The notes under the pieces were generated by a model. That model ran no database searches, was not told the DNA's origin, and was given only the letters and a program-made list of their open reading frames with translations. This document shows positions 17,101 to 24,875 of a DNA stretch of 64,000 bases, piece by piece. Source of the DNA: Aureococcus anophagefferens (Eukaryota; Sar; Pelagophyceae; Pelagomonadales; Pelagomonadaceae). The stretch lies in assembly GCF_000186865.1 (NCBI RefSeq), contig NW_008705572.1:1292652-1356651 (forward strand), read 5' to 3'. The position numbers and the translations under genes were made by a program. Position 1 is the stretch's first letter. Every line of letters begins with the position of its first letter.

Positions 17101-19219
17101 TCGGCCGTTTTCCACTCGTTTCGGCTGATTTTTGGACGAGCGGTCATCTCTCGGAACGGTCTCGAAGTATGCATGCTGTTAACGGAACGCGCACGCGCGG
17201 AACACTCATGTTGAAGCGAACTTGAATCACTCTTTTCCTGCCCAGGTCGAGGTCGAGGCCGCGCTCGAGTCGCTCGCGGCTAAAGAGGCCGCGGACCCCG
17301 CGAAGCCGCTGACGGAGGCCGAGGCCTTCGACCGCTGGCTCGGCGACCTCAAGACGCAGACGCTGACCGCGCGGCGCGCGCTCGAGGTGCTGGAGCGCCT
17401 CGACGCGGACGAGAAGCTCGGCGCGGACGCGTGCTCGGGCGTCTTCAAGGCGCGGCTCTGCGACCTCGGCGTCCTCGCCGTCAAGCCGCCGCCGGAGTCG
17501 GCGTTGATGCGCTGCATCGCGCGGCCGGACCGGTTGCGGGCCGCGGCCGCCGCGTGGCAGGACGCGACGAACGCCGCGCGCGCGCTCCAGGCGTTGGTGG
17601 CGAAGACGGCGGCCGACGGCGCGCCCGGCGACGGCGGCGACGACGCGGGGCCCCGGTCGCCGGACGTCGAGGGCCACCCCCTCGCGGCCTTTGAGCCCGC
17701 GGCGCCCGAGTCGCCGGGCGGCGACGACGGCGAGGGCGGCCACCCGCTCGCGGCGGCGCGGAAACCAACCACTGGGTCCTGACCAAACTTCAAAACTCTC
17801 CAGCTCGGTCACATCGACGTCGATTTTGCTGATTTTTGGACGAGTCGATTGCCCTCATCGGGTTCTCGAAGCACGGCGAAAGTGCTTGAAACCTTTGAAT
17901 ACGCGCACATTGCAGTCGGGTTGAAGATTTGATTCGCGCGCAGGCTCGCGGCGTTCGCGCGGCAGCTCGAGCGCGAGCTCGCGCGCCACGCGGGGCCCGA
18001 CGCCGAGGAGCCGCCGGCGCCGCCGCGGGACGGCGACCTGGGCCGCGAGACGGTGCAGGACGCCGTCGAGGCCGTGCTCGACGCGTGCGAGGGCGGCGCG
18101 GACGACGCCGCGGCGATCAAGGTCGACGTCATCTCGTCCGCGCTGAGCATCTGGGCCGCGGAGCAGCCGCCGGCCGACGACCCGCCGCCGCCGGAGCCCG
18201 TCGTCGAGCCCGCCGAGGCCGCGGCCGCCGTGCTCGAGACGCCCGCGCCGCGCGCCGCCGGCGACGACGGCCGCCGCCGCCGCGCGCACACGGCGCCGGA
18301 GCCCAAGCTCCACGCGATCCTGCGCGACGAGGCCGCGGCCGAGCCGTTGGCGACGCGGTCCGCGACGCGCGCCGCGACCGTCGACGACCTCGACGCGGCG
18401 CGCGGCGAGGCCGCGATCATCGCCGGCGTCGCGCGCATCGAGGACCTGCTGCCGGACCTCGCCGCCGAGGACGCGCCGGCTGGGGAGGCGGCGGAGGGGA
18501 CAGAGGCGGCCGGGGAGGAGTCGGCGCCCGACGAGGAGTCGGCGCCCGAGGAGGAGGAGGAGGCGGCTGGGGAGTCGGCGCCCGACGAGTCGCCGGCGCC
18601 GTCGCCGGCTCGGTCGCCGGCGCCGTCGCCGGAGGACAAAGCCGCGGCGACGCCCGTGCTCGAGGCGCCCGCGCCGACGGTCGACGCCTTCGCCGCGCTG
18701 CCGACGGCGGGCACCAGGCCTTCGCCGACGCTGCCGCCCGCGCAGACGCCCGACGCGTCGGACTTCCTGCGCGACGTGCTGCCGTCGCCGATGACGACGC
18801 CCGCGGTCGTGGCGTCGCCGGCGTCGCCCGCGCGCATGGTCCTCGACGCGGAGGAGCCCCGGGACCCGCGGGGCGCGCCGGACACGCCCCGGGTCCCCGA
18901 GGGCGACGGCGGCTCGTCGGAGGAGGACGCGGAGGACGCGGAGGCGCCCGCGCCGGCGCCGGCGTCCGCGGCGACGACGCCCGAGGAGAAACCGGCGGAC
19001 GACGCGAGCGCGGCGAGCGCGTCGTCGGCGTCCGACGAGTCCTTCGTCTGGCGCGAGGGCTACGACGAGAACCACAAGCGCCTGTACTACTTCAACACGG
19101 AGACCGGCGAGAGCCGCTGGACGCCGCCGGAGGACCCGTTCCGGCCCTACGACCCGGACCGCTCCTCGTCGTCGGACTACTCCGAGTCCGAGTCGTCGTC
19201 GTCGGGCGACGAGTCTTAA
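14129..19219 (+). CDS. Large leucine-rich-repeat, coiled-coil and C-terminal WW-domain protein with introner introns
   Basis: Proposed exons are 14129-14857, 14950-15391, 15592-17045, 17246-17745 and 17944-19219, giving about 1,467 residues with all joins in frame. An N-terminal LRR-like stretch (VVELRLKGCDLTDAVVELL) is followed by Pro-rich and coiled-coil sequence (IVQRQSEAIAALERRLEAAA). A run of SDS22-type LRRs lies at about 15,840-16,380 (LVALDVSRNRLRALP, LRILVLSHNCVARVDGLERL). Basic and Ala-rich linkers come next, and a WW domain near the C-terminus (FVWREGYDENHKRLYYFN, then SRWTPPEDPF). The LRR block resembles CEP97/LRRC-type centrosome- or cilium-associated proteins. WW domains bind Pro-rich ligands. 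It is probably a scaffold; function unproven. The exact first intron is uncertain, and the other three are well supported by restored frame. Confidence 0.75.
14858..14949 (+). other. Candidate 92-bp intron resolving a frame change
   Basis: The upstream and downstream parts of the LRR gene use different frames around here. An intron with donor GTGCTC after GAC and acceptor GCCGAG before GACGTGCC is 92 bp long, exactly the remainder needed, and joins the frames in phase 0. The heptamer GACGTGC is present at both ends. The alternative is a one-base sequencing error in the GC-rich run near 14905. Confidence 0.5.
15392..15591 (+). mobile_element. Introner element copy 1 (200-bp intron)
   Basis: The element interrupts the LRR gene. 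Its ends are near-perfect inverted repeats (GGGCAGGACAAGAGAG left, CTCTCTTGTCCTGCCC right), and GGCGACCGC is duplicated at 15391-15399 and 15591-15599. Splicing from a GC donor in the left duplication to the CAG formed by the element's right end restores SLEDLAASAGDR-GVALAAAA exactly. The interior is far less GC-rich than the exons and closely matches copy 2. Confidence 0.9.
17046..17245 (+). mobile_element. Introner element copy 2 (200-bp intron)
   Basis: The length is the same as copy 1 and the two share long identical internal blocks (for example TCTCGGCCGTTTTCCACTCG). The inverted ends are GGGCAGGAAAAGAG and CTCTTTTCCTGCCC. GGTCGAGGTC is duplicated at 17045-17054 and 17245-17254. Here the target supplied a canonical GT donor: AAG/GTCGAG. 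The acceptor is CCCAG. Splicing is phase 0 and restores PPK-VEVEAALE. Confidence 0.92.
17746..17943 (+). mobile_element. Introner element copy 3, diverged (198-bp intron)
   Basis: This is a more diverged relative: it shares GCTGATTTTTGGACGAG and TTCTCGAAG with copies 1 and 2, but has different, weaker inverted ends (GCGCGGAAACCAA against the complement of TTTGATTCGCGCGC). GCTCGCGGCG is duplicated at 17746-17755 and 17944-17953. A GC donor and CAG acceptor in phase 2 restore GGHPLAA-FARQLEREL. It represents an older insertion or a separate subfamily. Confidence 0.82.
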
Positions 19220-19374
19220 GTTTATCGGGCGGTGGTCCTCAAGCTCGTGCGGCTGCACGACGCCTTGCACGCGTGCGCTGCGACTTGCGCTGCGGCCGCG
19301 GCGACACGAGGCTCACGCCCCAGGTCGGTGATGAAGTGACAAAGCCGCTCTCGCAGAGCTCGATTTCAAAGGTG

Positions 19375-20244
19375 ATGGAGGTCGAGGCGACGCCCAGCGA
19401 GACGTCGTCCGCCGCCGTCGCGCCGCCGGAGGCTCCCGCGGACACGCCCATGGACGTGGACGCGGCGCCCGCCGCCGTCAAGGCCGAGGCGCCGCCGCCC
19501 GAGGTGGCCATGGCCCAGAGCAGCGGCTTCGCCGAGGGCGCCGCCATCGCCTCCGGCGGCGACCCGCCGCCGCGCGCGCCGTTGAAGAAGGCCGTGTCGG
19601 CCTTCCTCCACTTCTGCAGCGAGCAGCGCGAGGCCGTCAAGGCCGAGAAGCCGGGCATGAACGTCGGCGAGGTGACGAAGATGCTCAGCGAGAAGTGGCG
19701 CGCGCTCGACGACGCGGGCAAGCAGAAGTACGTCGACATCGCCGCCGCGGACAAGGCGCGCTACGAGCGGGAGAAGAAGGACGCGCCGGAGCCCGCGCCG
19801 AAGAAGCCCGCCGCGCCCATCGACCCCTACGAGACCGTGATCCCCGTCGCGCGCGTCAAGAAGATCTGCAAGCTCGACCCGGACGTCAAGTCCGTGTCCA
19901 AGGAGGCGACGGCCGTCATCTCCAAGGCGACGGAGATCTTCGTCGCCCAGCTCGCGCGCGAGACCCACCTCGCCGCGTCCGGCAAGAAGATGATCCGCGC
20001 GGCCGACGTCGCGAACTGCATCCACGAGCGGCCCAACTTCGCGTTCCTCCGCGTCGACTACCCCAGCGGCGAGTACGCGCCCAAGCCCGTCGCCAAAAAG
20101 CTCCCCGTCAAGGCGGAGGCGAACCAGCCGGGCATCTCCCAGTTCTTCGCGCCCGTCCGCAAGTCGCCCGTCCCGGGCGACGAGCCCGCGGCGCCGGACG
20201 ACGGCGGCGACGCGGCGGGCGTCGACGCGCCCATGGCGCCGTGA
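19375..20244 (+). CDS. HMG-box and POLE4/NF-YC-type histone-fold protein with a PIP box
   Basis: 289 residues from the ATG at 19375. After a Pro/Ala-rich acidic N-terminus, an HMG box spans about 67-137 (KKAVSAFLHFCSEQREAVKA, then EVTKMLSEKWRALDDAGKQK). A histone-fold domain of the POLE4/CHRAC1/NF-YC class spans about 152-226 (IPVARVKKICKLDPDVKSVS, then KKMIRAADVANCI). Near residue 251 the sequence QPGISQFF matches the PCNA-interacting PIP consensus QxxIxxFF. Proteins with this histone fold pair with an H2B-like partner in DNA polymerase epsilon, chromatin-remodelling or CCAAT-binding complexes. The combination suggests a replication-coupled chromatin factor, which is an inference. It is nuclear and shows no introns. 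Confidence 0.87.
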   Translation: MEVEATPSETSSAAVAPPEAPADTPMDVDAAPAAVKAEAPPPEVAMAQSSGFAEGAAIASGGDPPPRAPLKKAVSAFLHFCSEQREAVKAEKPGMNVGEVTKMLSEKWRALDDAGKQKYVDIAAADKARYEREKKDAPEPAPKKPAAPIDPYETVIPVARVKKICKLDPDVKSVSKEATAVISKATEIFVAQLARETHLAASGKKMIRAADVANCIHERPNFAFLRVDYPSGEYAPKPVAKKLPVKAEANQPGISQFFAPVRKSPVPGDEPAAPDDGGDAAGVDAPMAP

Positions 20245-20550
20245 GGGACGCGTCCGGAATTCGCCTAAGATCGATGAAGAGGTCGTCGATGGCCGCCTGA
20301 AGTCGTGCCGCGCCAAGTGCCGCGCCGCGTGGGGAAGCTATCACTGGCGGCAGATATAGCTGTGCAAGGATATACCTCGATGGCTGGTCGTCGAGCGCCG
20401 AGAGGAGGTATATCCAGGAGGTATATCTTCGAAGGAATGGCCCTCCGCCGCCGTTGGCCCAGCTCGAGATGCCTTTGGCAAGGAGGCCCTTGAAGGACTC
20501 AACGTAAGTCTCTGTCCTTCGTACACAAGCTTCAGAGCTAAGCGCGCACT
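20245..20550. other. Intergenic spacer with hairpin and repeated TATATC motif
   Basis: 306 bp without a credible gene. It holds AGGAGGTATATC twice (20403-20414 and 20416-20427) and the inverted form GGATATACCTC at 20368-20378. It probably includes the 3' end of the HMG/histone-fold gene and the promoter of the following zinc-ribbon gene. Confidence 0.6.
20368..20427. repeat. Inverted plus direct copies of AGGAGGTATATC
   Basis: GGATATACCTC (20368-20378) is the exact reverse complement of GAGGTATATCC (20405-20415), with a 26-bp loop. A second direct copy follows 13 bp after the first. Three copies of one motif within 60 bp suggests either a multi-site binding region or a stem-loop in RNA. Confidence 0.7.
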
Positions 20551-22931
20551 ATGAGCCGAACTCAAATGGTCCTGGCGATGCTCGTGTTCGCGTGCTGCCG
20601 CGGCAGCGACGAGCGCATCAACGTGCAGGAATTCGAGGTCGTCGACGAGGAGGACGCGCCGCTGGCGGCCGTGAGCGAGCTCGCGGCGCTCGCGCCGCAG
20701 GGAGCTGGAGGAGCGCCGGCGCCGGCGCCGGCGGCGGCGCCCAAGCGGCGCGCGAAGCGGTCCTGGAGCTGCGGGCCGGTCGTCGAGCAACGCATTCGAG
20801 ACCTTCGAGCACAGCTCGACGCGGCCGGTCGAACCGGCGCGCGCGGCCTTCTACAGAACGGCATGTTCTGCTACCGGCGCGACCCGATGACGCGCGGCTC
20901 GGCGACCGAGCTCCCGCGCCGGGAGTGGTTTTATGAAACGGACGTCGCCTTCTACGTGCCCGAGTACCTGCTGGGCGACCCGACGCGGTTCCCCGCGCCG
21001 CCGTGCCCCACCTGCGGGCACCACATGTTCGTGAACCCCGCCAGCGCGCGGTGGTCCGACAGCGGGCCGATGAGGGTCTACACGCTGGAAAAGTGGTACT
21101 GGCTGGACACCAAGCGCTACGAGTGCCACGGCTGCGGCAAGAGCTTCAGGGGCACGAACCCTGGGTCGGTGGCCAAGAGCTGCGACGCCGCGCGGTCGAT
21201 ATTAAACGTGCACTTTTCGACGAAGTTCGCGGTGTCGTCCGAATTAGCAGCAACGATCGATGATGCCTGGGAGGCGACGACGACATCGAGGGTTTTGAAG
21301 ATGCTGCGGTCGTGGAGCGTCGAGAAATTCTACGCGGAGGAGCAAAAGTACTGGTCGCTCTGCCTAACTCGATCGCGGCGTCCCTCGGGCAGTCGCTCCC
21401 CTACCCGGACCTCAAGGTCTCGATCTTCGGCACGCAGGAGAAGACGGGCTTCGAGTGCCAGTCCCTCGTGGACCTCTCGGCCGAGGGCTGCCAGGACGAG
21501 GGCTGCGGCTGCGGCGACGGCGAGGGCGGCCTCGACGAGGACGAGGCGGGCGACGAGTTGGACGGCGGCGGCTTCGCGCGCGCCGCGGAGCTCCGCGAGA
21601 TCGAGGGCGGGATCGAGGGCGACGGGAGATGCCTCGTGAGGTCCTTCGTCACGGCCCTGGGCGACTACCCCGCGGGCGTCGAGCCGCGGCACGGCGCGGA
21701 CGCCACGACGCTCCGACACCTCACGGACGTGCGCCTCCGCGCCGCGCGAGCCCTCCGGGATCATCGCGCCGGGCTCGACGACGCCGGGAGAGCCCGTATT
21801 GATGAAGCCCTCGACGGCGGCCACGCGAACTTCGACGCCTGGTACGAGGCCATGAGCGCGGACGACGCGGACCAGCGGACGTCGATTTGGGGCGACTACC
21901 TCCTGATGCTCGCGCTCGGCATGTACTTCGGCGTGCACGTCTACTACACGAGGCGCAACGCCGACGGCGGGCTCTCGGCGACGGCGCGGCGCGTCGAGCT
22001 GCGGCGCGACGACGACCTCGACGCGCGCATCGTCCACCTGTTGTGGAGCGAGTCGCCGCTGGAGCGTCGGGGCGCGGGCGCGGGCATGCACTTCTCGCTC
22101 ACGAGGGAGAGCGCGCCCGACGCCGTCTTCGTCGACGCGGGCCGCGCCGCCACCATCAGGAGGGGCATCACGAAGAAGCTCTCCTCGCACGCGTACTTCG
22201 GCAAGCTCGCGGGGCTCGCGGACATCGCGCCGACGCCATTCGTCGAGGACGAGGACGGCGAGGACGAGCGCTCGCTCTTCATGGCGCTCCACCGGGACTA
22301 CGACCGGGACAAGTCCTACGACAAGTTCATGGCGAAGTTCAACGAGCGCGCGCAGCAGGAGGCGGAGAACGCCGCCCGCGGCAAGCCCTTCAAAAAGATC
22401 CGCCTCAAGACCCTCGCGCAGTTGAGGGGCTACCACGACAAGCTCTACTCAAAGCTCGACGTCTCCAATGATCCCATCGTGACGGAGGGCGCCTGCAGGC
22501 GCATCGCTCAGGCCCAGCGCGCGGCGCGAGAGCCAGCGGCTCCGGCGCCCGTCGCGCGGCCGCGGGAGCCGCCCCTGCCCAAACCGTCGGAATTTCGCGC
22601 TCCGGAAATCTCTGGAATCGTGCGGATGGGACAGCAGGTCGCGGCGCCCTACTACGCGTCGCGCGACGTCAGAAGTCGCCCGCCGTCGAATCTCGCGCAA
22701 GCGGCTCCGCTCGAGTTCCAGAGAGGCGCGACGGTCGCGCCCTTCGTAAAAGAAGTGGACACGAGGAATATCTGCGGGAAATGCGGCCGAGTGAAAAAGG
22801 AGCACCCGTGGCCGCGCTTCGGCCTGAACGCGTGCCCGTTCACGACCTGCGCGTGCGGCAAGGCGCTCGCGGGCCACGGCGGCCCGTCGGGCGCGCACTG
22901 CCCCGCCGCGGCGGCGCTCCGGTGCTTGCCC

Positions 22932-22965
<34 letters not shown>

Positions 22966-23291
22966 GACCCGCGCCGTTCCCGTCGACGCCGCGCCCGCCC
23001 TCGATCGCGCCGCCGTCGGCGCGGCCGCGGGCGACGTTTCTCACGGGCGTGAACCCCGCGCGGCTCATGCTGGACCCGGAGTTCCGCCGCCAGGTCATGA
23101 ACATCCCCGACAGTGTCGCCATGGGGCTCGACGACCTCCCGTATGGCGAGCAGCTCCTGATGCAGCAGGCCGGCATCATCGTGCCGCTCGTCCAGAGGCG
23201 GGTCTGGTGGCTCATGCACCAGATGTGGATCATCGGGAGCGACGGCCGGCCGGGCGTGCTCGGGCACCAGCCCCGCCCGGGACCCTTCTAG
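20551..23291 (+). pseudogene. Zinc-ribbon plus OTU-protease protein with a frame break, likely transposon-derived
   Basis: The first part (ATG 20551 to ~21360) has a two-knuckle zinc ribbon, PPCPTCGHHMFVNP then YECHGCGKSFRGTNPG, resembling the DUF6729-type module I associate with protist mobile elements. The continuation from ~21360 lies in another frame: PNSIAASLGQSLPYPDLKV leads into an OTU-like cysteine protease (GDGRCLVRSF with the DGxC catalytic motif, and MHFSL as the likely His region). A second Cys-rich segment (CGKCGRVKKEHPW, CPFTTCACGKALAGH) and a Pro-rich tail end at 23291. One shift near 21355-21370 separates them, with no plausible intron there. It could be a broken gene, a sequencing error, or a recoded element. 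The element ends were not identified. Confidence 0.6.
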
Positions 23292-23464
23292 TAGCCTATA
23301 ACTCCAAAGTTACCCCCTTTCCTCCCGCCTGCGGCGGTCGGTTTTTTTCTCCTTTCCCGCCGCCAGGCCCAATTAGCCGCCGCGTGGACCCCCGGTGCCC
23401 AGAAGCGTTCGCAGAGCACAGCTCGGGCTCGGCGTCTCGGAGGCCACACCCGCGTCGAGCCACA

Positions 23465-23523
23465 CGCGCGCGACACCTTCTTGCACACCCGCCGTCGAGA
23501 GACCCGCGCGCGACACCTTCTTG
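23465..23523. repeat. 19-bp direct repeat upstream of the rhomboid gene
   Basis: CGCGCGCGACACCTTCTTG occurs at 23465-23483 and 23505-23523, 40 bp apart, about 65-120 bp before the rhomboid ATG. It lies in the putative 5' UTR or promoter. Confidence 0.7.
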
Positions 23524-23586
23524 ACCGCCACTAACACCGTCAACGCGCCCGCGACCAGTTCGAGCCGGCAACACAACAGAACCACC

Positions 23587-24522
23587 ATGCACCGCTACCC
23601 CGGCCCGAGGATGCATGTGCGGCGCCAGGGGCGGCGCAACGACAACAACATGAGTCCCATGATCATGATGCTGCTCATGCAGATCTACCAGCGCTACGAG
23701 GAGCTGCCCGTCAAGCCGCCCGTGACCTTCGCGCTCGTCGCCTACAACGTCGGCGCGCACGTCTACCCGGCGATGGTGCTGCCCTACTCGCTCGACGCCG
23801 TGTGCCTCTCGAGTTACACGTTCCTGAGCGCCTGGTACCGGTCGGACTGGGGCGGCGTCGTCCGCCGGACCGTGCTGTCGGCGTTCACGCACGCGGACGA
23901 CATGCACCTCTACTACAACATGGGCTCGCTCCTCGTCAAGGGCGTGCAGCTCGAGCAGAAGATGGGGTCCGAGGCCTTCGGCGGCTTCGTCGCCTTCGCC
24001 GTCGTCGTCGCGCACCTCCTCTCCGTCGTCGTCGGCGTCGCCGCGGACTCGATGGGCTACCAGACGGGCTGCGCCGTCGGCTTCAGCGGCGTGCTCTTCG
24101 CCATGAAGCTGGTGTTGAACCACGGCGCGCACGCGCCCGGGTCGGCTGCGACGTCGCGGGTCTGGGGCGTCAAGGTCTCCAGTCGCCACGCGCACTGGCT
24201 CGAGATCCTCGTCGCGTCCTACTTCAACCCGCGCTCGAGCATCGTCGGCCACGCCTGCGGCGCGCTCGCGGGCTACCTCTGGACGGCCACGCCCCAGCTG
24301 CGCGCGCTCCTCGCCGCGAAGCTCCGGGCGAAGCGCGGCGCCGCGCGCGTGCCGCCGCGGCCGGGCCGCGACCGCTACACCTACGCCGCGGGCACGGCCG
24401 GCCAGGCGCCCGCCGCGGCGCCCGCGCCCGCGGAGGACGCGGACTGGGAGCGCGTGCCTCCGGCGGCGCCCGCGCGCGACGACGCCGAGCTGCGCCGCCG
24501 CCGCGTCGAGCGCTTCGGTTGA
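23587..24522 (+). CDS. Rhomboid-family intramembrane serine protease
   Basis: 311 residues from the ATG at 23587 (MHRYPGPRMHV). Several hydrophobic helices are present. The catalytic serine lies in GFSGVLFAMK and the partner histidine in SIVGHACGALAGYLW, the rhomboid GxS...H pair. An upstream loop, HADDMHLYYNMGSLLVKG, matches the conserved HxxxxHLxxNM segment. The layout, with a soluble Arg/Ala/Pro-rich C-terminal tail ending in a basic helix, resembles RHBDD1/RHBDL4-type endoplasmic reticulum rhomboids rather than mitochondrial PARL. It should cleave transmembrane proteins inside the bilayer. Catalytic residues are intact, so it is likely active. Confidence 0.92.
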   Translation: MHRYPGPRMHVRRQGRRNDNNMSPMIMMLLMQIYQRYEELPVKPPVTFALVAYNVGAHVYPAMVLPYSLDAVCLSSYTFLSAWYRSDWGGVVRRTVLSAFTHADDMHLYYNMGSLLVKGVQLEQKMGSEAFGGFVAFAVVVAHLLSVVVGVAADSMGYQTGCAVGFSGVLFAMKLVLNHGAHAPGSAATSRVWGVKVSSRHAHWLEILVASYFNPRSSIVGHACGALAGYLWTATPQLRALLAAKLRAKRGAARVPPRPGRDRYTYAAGTAGQAPAAAPAPAEDADWERVPPAAPARDDAELRRRRVERFG

Positions 24523-24875
24523 GGAGGGGCGCGCTCGCGTCGGGGCTAACATATCCCGCCGGCGGGATATGTTAAGCGCGCGGCGTGTCCTCCATCGACG
24601 TGCGCTACGACGACGACCCGGCAACGACGTTCACGGAGCCCTGGCCCGGCGACGAGGTCGTCGTCAAGTGTCGGCAAGTTCGCCGTCCTCCGGCACACAG
24701 TAGTTTTGGCTTCAGCGAGCATTTTTGTGGCAAGATTCCCTTGCGTCCCGGCTGAGGCTGGGCCGCACATTCGTGTCATTCAAGACTTGGGCGCGGGCCA
24801 CACGTACGTCTCGCTTAACTTCGCGTCGCTGGATCTCACCTCTAGAACACTTGACCACCGTCGCGAGGAAAAAAA
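24523..24875. other. Intergenic region with perfect palindrome and a short coding-like remnant
   Basis: A 28-bp palindrome lies just downstream of the rhomboid stop. After it, about 24585-24690 reads like part of a protein (SSIDVRYDDDPATTF, then EPWPGDEVVVKC) but has no in-frame ATG and soon loses coding character. It may be a gene fragment. The rest is the 5' region of the next gene, ending in an A-rich run directly before its ATG. Confidence 0.5.
24547..24574. repeat. 28-bp perfect palindrome
   Basis: TAACATATCCCGCC at 24547-24560 is followed with no spacer by its reverse complement. The half GGCGGGATATGTTA recurs alone at 38180-38193. The core TCCCGCC/GGCGGGA resembles two head-to-head E2F-type sites, so a cell-cycle control element is possible. 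Confidence 0.85.
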
